Assembly (NCBI GenBank): GCA_000436035.1
Contig: FR893183.1
Location: forward strand, 1 to 40,403
Direction: 5' to 3'
From: Prevotella sp. CAG:732
GTDB lineage: Bacteria > Bacteroidota > Bacteroidia > Bacteroidales > Bacteroidaceae
DNA length: 40,403 nt
In this document: piece after piece, positions 21,346 through 29,300 of the stretch
How the letters are laid out: each line of letters begins with the position of its first letter
How positions within the stretch are numbered: the first letter of the stretch is position 1
Notes under the pieces: generated by a model
The model's database searches: none
What the model was told of the DNA's origin: nothing
Seen by the model: the letters and a program-made list of their open reading frames with translations, nothing else
Made by a program: the position numbers and the translations under genes

Positions 21346-22350
21346 ATGATGTTGAGAACGAAGAACGTATTAGCTTATGTCGCCTGCCTGATAATGACAC
21401 TGCTGATGACATCCAGCAGTAAGTTGACAACCATATTTATCATCGGCGATTCCACTGCTGCAGAGAAATCAAGATTCAAGAGCAGTCCGGAGCGAGGTTG
21501 GGGTATGGTACTCCAAGGTTGTTTCGATGACAAGATTCTCGTTGATAACCATGCTGTGAATGGCAGAAGTTCGAAGAGTTTTATCGATGAGGGCAGATGG
21601 CAGAAGGTGCTTGACAAAATCAAGCCGGGCGATTATGTTATCATTCAGTTCGGACATAATGATGAGAAGCCAGACCCAAAGCGTCATACTGATGCAGAGA
21701 CTTCCTTTGCCGACAATCTCCGCAGATATGTGAATGAGACTCGTGCCAAGGGAGGTATTCCTGTGATCATGAATGCCGTGGTTCGCCGCTGTTGGTATGT
21801 GGAGAAAGACACCAATGATGATGATGAGAAACTCCGTGGTACCAACTACGATGGGGAGGAGAAAATCAACAGTGATACCTTGGTGGATACCCATGGCAAG
21901 TATGTCATCGTGCCAAAGAAGGTAGCGAAGGAAATGAATGTGACTTTCGTCAACGCTACGAAGATAACGCATGACTTGGAAACTCGCTTGGGTGCTGAGG
22001 GTGGTCGAAAACTCCACATGTGGTTCCGCCCTGGAGAGAATCGACAGGTACCTAAGGGTCGTCAAGACAACACGCATTACAATATCTATGGTGCACATGT
22101 AGTTGCCAATCTCTTGGCAGATGCGCTTGGTGAAGAAATCCCTGTGCTCAAGAAGCATGTTCGCCATTATGATTATGTGGTGTCTGCACAAGGTCGTGGC
22201 AATTACATGACATTGCAAGAGGCGGTGGATGCAGTTCCGGTAGGGAAGAAAGTGAAAGTCTTGGTTCTCGGTGGAACGTGGCAAAAACCTTCGATAGCCA
22301 AGGGGAAAAAGATTCAATTTGTGAAGCAGCTAGGGGCTAAGATAGGATAA
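21346..22350 (+). CDS. SGNH-hydrolase (rhamnogalacturonan acetylesterase-like) with truncated pectinesterase tail
   Basis: The 334-residue secreted protein starts with a signal peptide (hydrophobic AYVACLIMTLLM, about residues 9-20). The SGNH domain spans about 30-265: block I IIGDSTAAE with the catalytic Ser, the block II region NHAVNGRSSKSF, block III IQFGHNDEKPD, and block V DNTHYNIYGA with the Asp/His pair. This pattern is that of rhamnogalacturonan acetylesterases, which deacetylate pectin. Residues from about 275, YVVSAQGRGNYMTLQEAVDA and then LVLGGTWQKPSIAKGKKIQF, match the start of a pectin methylesterase but stop after only about 60 residues, whereas a full domain needs about 300. 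The fusion thus looks 3'-truncated. It is convergent with tilS. Confidence 0.82.
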   Translation: MMLRTKNVLAYVACLIMTLLMTSSSKLTTIFIIGDSTAAEKSRFKSSPERGWGMVLQGCFDDKILVDNHAVNGRSSKSFIDEGRWQKVLDKIKPGDYVIIQFGHNDEKPDPKRHTDAETSFADNLRRYVNETRAKGGIPVIMNAVVRRCWYVEKDTNDDDEKLRGTNYDGEEKINSDTLVDTHGKYVIVPKKVAKEMNVTFVNATKITHDLETRLGAEGGRKLHMWFRPGENRQVPKGRQDNTHYNIYGAHVVANLLADALGEEIPVLKKHVRHYDYVVSAQGRGNYMTLQEAVDAVPVGKKVKVLVLGGTWQKPSIAKGKKIQFVKQLGAKIG

Positions 22351-22391
22351 GCTCCCATCAGTCTCTGTGATGGCTGGCTTTCCACAAGACT

Positions 22392-23765
22392 TCACCGCAA
22401 AGTGATTTCGCTGTCTCCCTTTAAATCTTTAACTTCTCGTACTTGCGAAACTTGAATATACAAGATTTTCTTCGTGTCTTCTTTTATTTTACAGAGTTCA
22501 GAAGTTCTTTCGCCCACGACCCAGATGATTTGTCCCTTGGCATCCTCCAGTACGAGTTGGCTCTGCTTCTCGAAGAGATTCTTCTTTCTATCTGTGAGAT
22601 AGTCGCTTACGAGTTTCTTCCCCTTCATGCCGAAAGGATGGAAGGTGTCGCCGTTCTGTGCTAGGCGAAGGTGGAGGGGGAAGGTGACAGCATCGGCATC
22701 TAGCGTTATGAGGAACTTTTCCTTGCTTGGTGAGAAGTCTATCTCTCGCTCTCTGATGGATAATTTGATTTTCTCACCCCTCGGCAACACATAGCAGCCC
22801 GTCTCTGGAATTTTCATCCCCAGGAAAGCTTCCGTTTTCTTTTCTCTTATCAAGATGCAGTCTCGGTCGATGACCAGTTGATGCGTCTCCGATGTCCAAG
22901 TCTTTCCGGTGGAATGGAGGGAGGCGAGGATTTCCGTAATCGCCTTACCTCTGAAACCGTATGGTGAGAGGGAAGAGTAGAGCGCATATTCCGCACTGGC
23001 AGCCGATTCTATCTCTTGAACTGCAACTCTGATGGTGCCATCCTCAGATTTCTCACCACAAATAGCGATGCTACTTAGCATCTTGTTGGCTTCTTCGAGA
23101 TGGTGGGCTGCTTGGGCGATGTTCTTGCTGGCGGCAGGATTGATTTCCTTCAGCATTGGGATGATGTTCAAGCGAATCTTGTTGCGTACCACGTCATCTA
23201 CCAGATTCGTACTGTCGGTGACGTAATCTTGACCTTTCTCTTCTAGGTAGGCGAGGATTTCTTTTCTATCTACACATAGGAGCGGACGGAGGATGTCGCC
23301 ATTCTTGGCAGAGATACCCGTCAAACCTTGGATGCCTGCGCCGCGAATCAGATTGATGAGCACGGTCTCTACAGTATCATCCTGGTGGTGAGCCACACAG
23401 ATGCCATCTGCCTCAACATCTTCCTTGAGTTGAGCGAAGTAGCGATAGCGAAGGTTGCGGGCGGCAAGTTCGATGCTCTCCTTGTGAACCTCGGCATAGA
23501 GCCGTGTGTCGAAATGGATGCGATGGAGTGGGATGCCTAACTGCTCGCAGAGTTGTACGCAGAACTGTTCGTCTCGATCAGACTCCGCTCCACGCAACTG
23601 AAAATTGCAGTGGCAAGCCTCTATCTGATACCTCAGTTCGTGGAGCACCCATAGCAAGGTGACGCTATCGGCTCCTCCCGACAGTGCCACCAAGTATTTG
23701 CCATCCTTCTCCAACAGATGGTTTCGGCTGATGTAATCTTCTATCCTGTGAATGAACTTTTGCAT
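22392..23765 (-). CDS. tilS: tRNA(Ile)-lysidine synthetase
   Basis: TilS converts C34 of the AUA-reading tRNA-Ile to lysidine, using ATP and lysine. The 457-residue product has the PP-loop LSGGADSVTLL near residue 27, CNFQLRGAESDRDEQF, and the HHQDDTVETVLINLIRGAG motif of the catalytic N domain, then the long helical and C-terminal domains. The start is set at 23765 (MQKFIHRIEDYI); upstream in-frame codons fall in the repeat at 23775. The last 20 or so residues after KKILY are unusual: they are encoded by a copy of that repeat, reading IQVSQVREVKDLKG. It lies downstream of kdsB and recQ. Confidence 0.95.
   Translation of the reverse strand: MQKFIHRIEDYISRNHLLEKDGKYLVALSGGADSVTLLWVLHELRYQIEACHCNFQLRGAESDRDEQFCVQLCEQLGIPLHRIHFDTRLYAEVHKESIELAARNLRYRYFAQLKEDVEADGICVAHHQDDTVETVLINLIRGAGIQGLTGISAKNGDILRPLLCVDRKEILAYLEEKGQDYVTDSTNLVDDVVRNKIRLNIIPMLKEINPAASKNIAQAAHHLEEANKMLSSIAICGEKSEDGTIRVAVQEIESAASAEYALYSSLSPYGFRGKAITEILASLHSTGKTWTSETHQLVIDRDCILIREKKTEAFLGMKIPETGCYVLPRGEKIKLSIREREIDFSPSKEKFLITLDADAVTFPLHLRLAQNGDTFHPFGMKGKKLVSDYLTDRKKNLFEKQSQLVLEDAKGQIIWVVGERTSELCKIKEDTKKILYIQVSQVREVKDLKGDSEITLR
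22415..22457 (-). repeat. 43-bp repeat, copy inside the tilS 3' end
   Basis: Read on the minus strand it begins ATTCAAGTTTCGCAAGTACG and ends TTAAAGGGAG. It matches 23775-23817 on the plus strand at 41 of 43 positions, so the two copies are inverted and flank tilS. It encodes in frame the residues IQVSQVREVKDLKG. Confidence 0.9.
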
Positions 23766-23774
23766 AAAGATATG

Positions 23775-23854
23775 ATTCAAGTTTCGCAAGTACGAGAAGT
23801 TAAGGAGTTAAAGGGAGTTACTGCTCCCTTTAACTTCAAACACTTACGAAAGTT
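23775..23854 (+). repeat. palindromic repeat element between kdsB and tilS
   Basis: The first 43 bp (23775-23817) match the copy inside the tilS 3' end. It continues as a perfect 11-bp hairpin, GTTAAAGGGAG/CTCCCTTTAAC (23807-23834, 6-nt loop), then a weak mirror of the left end (ACGAAAGTT near 23847). The whole is an imperfect palindrome of about 80 bp resembling a REP-like or MITE-like element. It lies 10 nt before the tilS start, so it is in the tilS leader. Confidence 0.75.
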
Positions 23855-23879
23855 CTGTATTTATAGAAGTTCGCTGTTG

Positions 23880-24623
23880 CTATTGAATCGTTTTGAGGAA
23901 CTCCTCTGCTCTCTCCAAATCTTGTGGCGTGTCGATGCCGACGGTCTCGACATCGGTGGTTCCCACCTTGATCTTATAACCGTTCTGCAACCAGCGCAAC
24001 TGCTCCAGGCTCTCTGCCAACTCCAATGAACTCTGAGGCAACTGGGTTACCTCACGGAGCACCTCCTTGCGATAGGCATAGATGCCGAGATGCTTGAGGA
24101 AAGGATAGTGATCGAGCCACTCAGCCTGTTCCTTACCACGAACGAACGGAATGATGCTGCGAGAGAAATACATCGCAAAGCCCTGATTGTCAACGACAAT
24201 CTTCGGACTGTTAGGATTCTCCACTGCCTCCATGCTTGTGAATGCCTTGCCGAGGGTAGCAATCTGTGTGCTGGCATCATCGAAGCAATGACAGATGGTC
24301 TCCAACTGGCTCTTTGCCACGAATGGTTCGTCACCCTGCACATTGACGATGACATCCCAGTCGCCGCCAATCTTCTCGATGGCTTCCTCGATGCGGTCGG
24401 TTCCACTCTTGTGGTCGGTGCGTGTCATCACCGCCTTGCCGCCAAAACCGATGACGGCTTCATAGATGCGCTGGTCGTCTGTGGCAACATATGCCTCTTC
24501 CAAGGAAGCAGCTACTTTCTCATAAACGTGCTGGATGACAGGTTTGCCACCCAACATAGCCAATGGCTTGCCCGGAAAACGTGTGGAAGCGTAGCGGGCT
24601 GGAATGATTCCGATAAACTTCAT
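23880..24623 (-). CDS. kdsB: CMP-KDO synthetase
   Basis: KdsB couples KDO to CMP for lipopolysaccharide core synthesis. The 247-residue product is of family length and starts with the nucleotide-binding IIPARYASTRFPGKPL. DHKSGTDRIEEAIEKI, VNVQGDEPFV, and YPFLKHLGIYAYRKEVL follow in the right order. It lies 28 nt downstream of recQ and upstream of tilS on the same strand. It complements the kdsC at 16726. Confidence 0.97.
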   Translation of the reverse strand: MKFIGIIPARYASTRFPGKPLAMLGGKPVIQHVYEKVAASLEEAYVATDDQRIYEAVIGFGGKAVMTRTDHKSGTDRIEEAIEKIGGDWDVIVNVQGDEPFVAKSQLETICHCFDDASTQIATLGKAFTSMEAVENPNSPKIVVDNQGFAMYFSRSIIPFVRGKEQAEWLDHYPFLKHLGIYAYRKEVLREVTQLPQSSLELAESLEQLRWLQNGYKIKVGTTDVETVGIDTPQDLERAEEFLKTIQ

Positions 24624-24651
24624 TTCTGTTGTCTTTTGTTATTTATAATTT

Positions 24652-26463
24652 TTATTCATCGAAGAGATTCGGGTTCTTGTTGATCTCCTTCAAGAACACT
24701 TCACCATATTTCTTCTTCTTGAAATCTCCGATGCCATGTATCTGTCCGAACTGCTCGATATTCTTAGGCTTCACGGCAGCCAACTCATGCAGACTCTGGT
24801 CGGACAATATAATATAAGGTGGGAAACCTTGTTCGTCGGCGAGTTTCTTACGCAGTTGGCGTAGTCGCTCGAAGAGTTCCTGACTTTCCGACCTCGTGCT
24901 TGTCTTCTTCGTGATGTGCAGGCGCTGGGCGTGTACTACCGGAGTCGTATCCCTGTGCTGGATAACGGCGAGCGAAACTTGGTGCTCTCCCTTGAGTACT
25001 TTCCATCCCAAGTCGGTCACCTTCATGGCGTTATGCTTGTTGTATGCGATCTCGTAGAATCCCATCTGCATCATCTGCAACAGATAGTCTTGCCAGTCTT
25101 TCACGCTCACGTCCTTGCCCACGCCGAAAGTCTTCAACTCGTTGTACTGGTTGCGCATCACGTACGGAGAGTTGATGCCACGGAGGATTTCGATGCACTG
25201 TCCGAAGTGGATGTTCTCATGGGTACGCACCACGGCACTGAGTGCTTTCTGTGTCAGAATCGTGCCGTTGAAAGTACGGGGAGGATTGGCACAGACATCG
25301 CAATGACCGCAGTCTTTTTCGGAGGTCTCACCGAAATAGTTGAGCAAGATGCGACGGCGGCACACCCTCGATTCAGCGTACTCTTCCATGCGCTTGAGCT
25401 TTTCGAGGTTGACATCACGCTGACCGCTATCCTCGGCGAAATTCCTCAGTTGGATGATGTCCGCCATGGAGTAGAAGAGTACCGTGTCGGCAGGTGCGCC
25501 ATCTCTTCCGGCACGCCCTATCTCCTGGTAGAAGCTCTCGATGCTCTTCGGCATGTTGTAGTGGATGACCCACCTCACGTTGCCCTTGTCGATGCCCATT
25601 CCGAAGGCGATGGTGGCGCAAACCACCTGAATCTGGTCCATCTTGAAGCGCTCCTGCACCGAAGCCCTTTCCTCGTTGGGAAGTCCGGCGTGGTAGGCAG
25701 CGGCATTGATGCCCTTCTTCTTCAGTTCCTCGGTCACCATCTCCGTGTTCTTCCTCGACAGGCAGTAGATGATGCCCGCATCGCCCGGTCTCTTGGCGAT
25801 AAACTGGAAGATGTACTTCAATTTCTCCTTCTTGGTGCTCTCCCTTCTCACCGACAGGCTGAGGTTGGGACGGTCGAAGCTGCTCACGAACGTCTTGCCC
25901 GTGAGATGAAGTTGATGGATGATGTCTTCTCTGGTGATTTTGTCGGCAGTGGCAGTGAGCGCCATCACCGGTATGCCATTGAACTGCTCATGGAGGAGTC
26001 CGAGCTGGGAATATTCAGGACGGAAATCATGTCCCCATTGACTGATGCAGTGAGCCTCGTCGATGGCGAAAAGGGAAATCTTGATGTTGCTGAATAAAAA
26101 AGGAATCTCACTGAGGAGTTTCTCCGGCGAGACATAGATGAGTTTGACATCGCCCGCCTCGCATCTGCGTCGGATGATGGTCTCTTCCGTCATATCCGTG
26201 CTGCTGTTGAGTGCGACGGCAGGGATGCCATTCGCCTTGAGCGCTTCCACCTGGTCGTGCATCAAGCTGATGAGCGGTGATATGACGACTGCGGTTCCTG
26301 GCAAAGCCAATGCCGGAACTTGATAGCAAATGCTCTTGCCACCACCTGTAGGCATCAGTACAAGGCAGTCGTTGCCTTGCATGATTTCACTGATTACTTC
26401 TTCTTGATTGAGTCGGAACGAGTCGTAACCAAAATAGTTTCTTAATATCTCTTTTGCTTGCAT
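24652..26463 (-). CDS. recQ: ATP-dependent DNA helicase RecQ
   Basis: RecQ unwinds DNA 3'-5' in recombinational repair. The 603-residue product is of family length. It shows Walker A MPTGGGKSICYQ, the Walker B/DEAH box IDEAHCISQWGHDFRPEY, motif III ALTATAD, motif VI YQEIGRAGRDGAP, and the zinc-binding Cys set in RRRILLNYFGE and CGHCDVC. A winged-helix RQC domain follows and a C-terminal HRDC domain (ELFERLRQLRKKLADEQ) ends the protein. The frame starts 10 codons upstream, but MQAKEILRNYFG at 26463 is the family start. A -7 element lies at 26481-26488. Confidence 0.97.
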   Translation of the reverse strand: MQAKEILRNYFGYDSFRLNQEEVISEIMQGNDCLVLMPTGGGKSICYQVPALALPGTAVVISPLISLMHDQVEALKANGIPAVALNSSTDMTEETIIRRRCEAGDVKLIYVSPEKLLSEIPFLFSNIKISLFAIDEAHCISQWGHDFRPEYSQLGLLHEQFNGIPVMALTATADKITREDIIHQLHLTGKTFVSSFDRPNLSLSVRRESTKKEKLKYIFQFIAKRPGDAGIIYCLSRKNTEMVTEELKKKGINAAAYHAGLPNEERASVQERFKMDQIQVVCATIAFGMGIDKGNVRWVIHYNMPKSIESFYQEIGRAGRDGAPADTVLFYSMADIIQLRNFAEDSGQRDVNLEKLKRMEEYAESRVCRRRILLNYFGETSEKDCGHCDVCANPPRTFNGTILTQKALSAVVRTHENIHFGQCIEILRGINSPYVMRNQYNELKTFGVGKDVSVKDWQDYLLQMMQMGFYEIAYNKHNAMKVTDLGWKVLKGEHQVSLAVIQHRDTTPVVHAQRLHITKKTSTRSESQELFERLRQLRKKLADEQGFPPYIILSDQSLHELAAVKPKNIEQFGQIHGIGDFKKKKYGEVFLKEINKNPNLFDE

Positions 26464-26480
26464 TTCGCATGAATTTCTGG

Positions 26481-26488
26481 CAAAGGTA
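26481..26488 (-). promoter_or_regulatory. -7 element for recQ
   Basis: TACCTTTG on the minus strand, 17 nt before the recQ start. No TTTG at the expected distance upstream, so only the -7 half is supported. Divergent to the DPP III promoter. Confidence 0.5.
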
Positions 26489-26542
26489 CACAAAAAATGT
26501 CAGAAAAGTACTTTTTTATTCGATTATTTCAGATAAAGTTGC

Positions 26543-26550
26543 TAATTTTG
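26543..26550 (+). promoter_or_regulatory. -7 element for the DPP III gene
   Basis: TAATTTTG, 18 nt before the ATG at 26568. No good -33 partner. Confidence 0.5.
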
Positions 26551-26567
26551 CATAGAATATAAAAATT

Positions 26568-28535
26568 ATGACCATCATGAGTAATCAAAACGAACAGTTC
26601 ACATATTCTGACGAGCGATTTGCCGACCTGCAAATGCTGCGCTATCGCTTGAAAGGTTTTGAAGACTTGTCTCTTCCTCAACAGCTCTACATCTATTGCC
26701 TTTCGAAGGCGACCTTGATGGGGCGTGACATCACTTTCGACCAACAGGGCAAGTACAATCTCGCCATCCGCAAGACCTTGGAGGCTATCTACAAGCACTA
26801 CGAGGGCGACCGTGAGAGTGCCGACTTCCAAGCTCTCCTTGTCTATCTGAAGCGAGTTTGGTTCTCCAGCGGCATCTACCACCACTATGGATGCGAGAAG
26901 TTTGTGCCAGGATTCTCCGAGGAGTTCTTCACGGCAGCCATCGACGGCATCAGCGAGGAGCATCTTCCGCTGAAACGTGGGGAGAGCAGGGAAGACTTGC
27001 TCGACAGGCTCATCCCAGTCATCTTCGATGAGAACGTCTTGCCAAAGCGTGTCAACCAAACGGATGGCGAGGACCTCGTGCAGACTTCGGCTTGCAACTT
27101 CTATGAGGGCGTCACCCAGGAAGAGGTGGAGCGATTCTATGGCAAGATGAAGAATCCCGATGACCTGACTCCACCTTCTTATGGCTTGAACTCGAAACTC
27201 CTCAAGCGCAATGGCGAGATGGTGGAACTTACTTGGCATGAGGATGGTATGTATGGCACTGCCATCAAGGAGATTGTGTCGTGGTTGAGAAGGGCGCAGA
27301 AGTTTGCCGAGAACGAACAGCAGCGTCACGTCATCGACCTCTTGGTGAAGTATTACCACACAGGCGACCTCACCGACTTTGACCGATACAGCATCGCCTG
27401 GGTGGAACAACATGAGGGATTGGTCGATTTTATCAATGGTTTCATCGAGGTATATGGTGACCCACTCGGACTGAAAGGCACGTGGGAGGGCATCGTGGAA
27501 TACAAGGACTTGGAGGCCACCCGACGCACACAGACCATCAGCCAGAACGCACAATGGTTTGAGGACCATTCGCCTGTGGCTCCGCAGTTCCGCAAGGCAG
27601 AGGTGAAGGGCGTGACGGCGAACGTGATTTGTGCGGCGATGCTCGGTGGTGACGAATATCCTGCCTCGGCCATCGGCATCAACTTGCCGAATGCCAACTG
27701 GATTCGTGAGACCCATGGCTCGAAGAGTGTCACCATCGGCAACTTGACCGAGGCGTACAACAAGGCGGCTCAGGGTAATGGCTTCCGTGATGAGTTTGTC
27801 ATCGACACAGAGACCATCGATCTCATCAATCAGTATGGCGACATCACGGACGACCTTCATACCGACTTGCATGAGTGTCTGGGTCATGGAAGTGGACAGC
27901 TCTTGCCTGGCACCGACCCTGATGCGCTCAAGGCATACGGCAATACGATAGAAGAGGCACGTGCCGACCTGTTTGGTCTTTATTATGTAGCCGACCACAA
28001 GTTGGTGGAGCTTGGCTTGACTCCGAATGACGAGGCTTACAAGGCACAGTACTATACCTATCTGATGAATGGTTTGCTCACCCAGTGCATCCGCATCAAG
28101 GAGGGCGACAAGATAGAAGAGGCTCACATGCGCAATCGTGCGCTCATCGCCAACTGGACTTTGGAGCATTATCCTGAGGCTGTTCAACTGGTAAAGAAAG
28201 ACTCGAAGACATTTGTGCAAATCACTGATTATCAACTCTTACGTTCTGCCTTTGCTAAACTTCTCGCAGAGATACAGCGTATCAAGAGCGAGGGTGACTT
28301 CGAGGCAGCACGCCAGTTGGTTGAGAAGTATGCCGTCAACCTCGACCCAGCCTTGCATCACGAGATCTTGGAACGTTACAAGAAGCTCGACCTCGCTCCT
28401 TACAAAGGTTTCATCAATCCATGGATGAAGTTGGAGTATGATGAGAAGGGCGATGTCTCTCGTGTGGTACTTGATTATACGGAGAGTTACGAGCATCAGA
28501 TGCTGAGATATTCTGAGGAGTACGCTACATTGTAG
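26568..28535 (+). CDS. dipeptidyl peptidase III-type zinc peptidase (M49)
   Basis: DPP III releases dipeptides from the N terminus of short peptides. The 655-residue product contains the zinc site of family M49, HECLGHGSGQLLPG at about residues 435-448 (HExxGH with the catalytic Glu), and the second ligand motif TIEEARADLFGLYYVADHKL about 30 residues later. No signal peptide or lipobox is present, so it is probably cytoplasmic, unlike some Bacteroides homologues that are exported. ATG codons at 26568 and 26577 are both possible starts. It is divergent from recQ and followed by a 23-bp tandem repeat. Confidence 0.93.
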   Translation: MTIMSNQNEQFTYSDERFADLQMLRYRLKGFEDLSLPQQLYIYCLSKATLMGRDITFDQQGKYNLAIRKTLEAIYKHYEGDRESADFQALLVYLKRVWFSSGIYHHYGCEKFVPGFSEEFFTAAIDGISEEHLPLKRGESREDLLDRLIPVIFDENVLPKRVNQTDGEDLVQTSACNFYEGVTQEEVERFYGKMKNPDDLTPPSYGLNSKLLKRNGEMVELTWHEDGMYGTAIKEIVSWLRRAQKFAENEQQRHVIDLLVKYYHTGDLTDFDRYSIAWVEQHEGLVDFINGFIEVYGDPLGLKGTWEGIVEYKDLEATRRTQTISQNAQWFEDHSPVAPQFRKAEVKGVTANVICAAMLGGDEYPASAIGINLPNANWIRETHGSKSVTIGNLTEAYNKAAQGNGFRDEFVIDTETIDLINQYGDITDDLHTDLHECLGHGSGQLLPGTDPDALKAYGNTIEEARADLFGLYYVADHKLVELGLTPNDEAYKAQYYTYLMNGLLTQCIRIKEGDKIEEAHMRNRALIANWTLEHYPEAVQLVKKDSKTFVQITDYQLLRSAFAKLLAEIQRIKSEGDFEAARQLVEKYAVNLDPALHHEILERYKKLDLAPYKGFINPWMKLEYDEKGDVSRVVLDYTESYEHQMLRYSEEYATL

Positions 28536-28545
28536 AGACAAGGCT

Positions 28546-28607
28546 GGTCGTCTATTACGCCAGACTTCGGTCGTCTATTACGCCTAAGGCTGGTTGTCTA
28601 TTATGGC
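28546..28607. repeat. 23-bp tandem repeat, three copies
   Basis: GGTCGTCTATTACGCC starts at 28546 and 28569; a divergent copy, GGTTGTCTATTATGGC, starts at 28592. The period is exactly 23 bp. It begins 10 bp after the DPP III stop. The rest of the 191-bp spacer to the Nudix gene contains two TCCCTTAAC boxes and no TAnnTTTG promoter. Confidence 0.85.
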
Positions 28608-28726
28608 TGACTTAAGTCTTCAGTTGCGATTGTAGTATATGTCCCTTAACTTCCCGAACGACTGAAAGGAGAGTGCACCTCCCTTAACATCTATCACTTC
28701 ACCCCCATAAAACAAAAAAAAAGACA

Positions 28727-29230
28727 ATGACAGACAATAAAGACGAACAATTTCCGGTAGTGGATGAGATGGGCAACATCCTTGGCGCAATCAGCCGAGG
28801 CCATGCCCATGACGGCAGCAAGATATTGCACCCAGTAGTTCATCTACACCTATTTAATAGTAAGGGCGAACTGTATTTGCAGCATCGTCCGGCTTGGAAA
28901 GACATTCAGCCCGACAAGTGGGATACTGCTTGCGGCGGTCACGTCGATCTGGGCGAGAGCGTGGAGCAAGCCTTGCATCGTGAGGTGAGAGAAGAACTTG
29001 GCGTCACGGACTTCGAACCGATTTCTATGGGACACTATGTCTTCGAGAGCAAGCGAGAGAAGGAACTCGTGTATGTTCACCGCTGCGTCTATGACGAAGA
29101 TGTGAAACCAAGCAAAGAGGAGCTGGCAGGTGGTCGCTTCTGGACTCCACAGGAAATCCTCGACAACATGGGGAAGGGAGTTTTTACGCCTAACTTCGAA
29201 AACGAATACAAGAAGTATTTCTTAAAATAA
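28727..29230 (+). CDS. Nudix hydrolase
   Basis: The 167-residue product has a complete Nudix box, running GGHVDLGESVEQALHREV then REELGV (GX5EX7REUXEEXGU), which binds the metal and cleaves a diphosphate. The N-terminal VVDEMGNILGAISRGHAHDG and HPVVHLHLFNSKGELYLQHR are of the IDI/YfcD-like branch, so substrates could be a nucleoside or prenyl diphosphate; the substrate is not predictable. It ends before a bidirectional terminator shared with pheS. Confidence 0.93.
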   Translation: MTDNKDEQFPVVDEMGNILGAISRGHAHDGSKILHPVVHLHLFNSKGELYLQHRPAWKDIQPDKWDTACGGHVDLGESVEQALHREVREELGVTDFEPISMGHYVFESKREKELVYVHRCVYDEDVKPSKEELAGGRFWTPQEILDNMGKGVFTPNFENEYKKYFLK

Positions 29231-29264
29231 AAAAAGCCGGAAGATGATTCGTTCATCTCCCGGC
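29229..29264. terminator. bidirectional terminator between Nudix gene and pheS
   Basis: GCCGGAAGATGA (29236-29247) pairs with TCATCTCCCGGC (29253-29264) with one mismatch and a 5-nt loop. On the minus strand it is followed by T7 (A run 29229-29235), giving a strong pheS terminator. On the plus strand only a weak ATATTTT follows. Confidence 0.82.
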
Positions 29265-29300
29265 ATATTTTCAATTAGATGTTTATTAGATTTTAAAAGC

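Noticed and set aside
24916..26097. 393-codon open frame antisense to recQ
   Set aside because: Shadow of recQ with a composition typical of complementary frames.
26529..28235. 568-codon open frame antisense to the DPP III gene
   Set aside because: Complementary to a clear M49 peptidase; no domain or sensible start context.
28546..28607. CRISPR array
   Set aside because: Three units with a 23-bp period and only 7-bp variable gaps, no spacers and no cas genes nearby.
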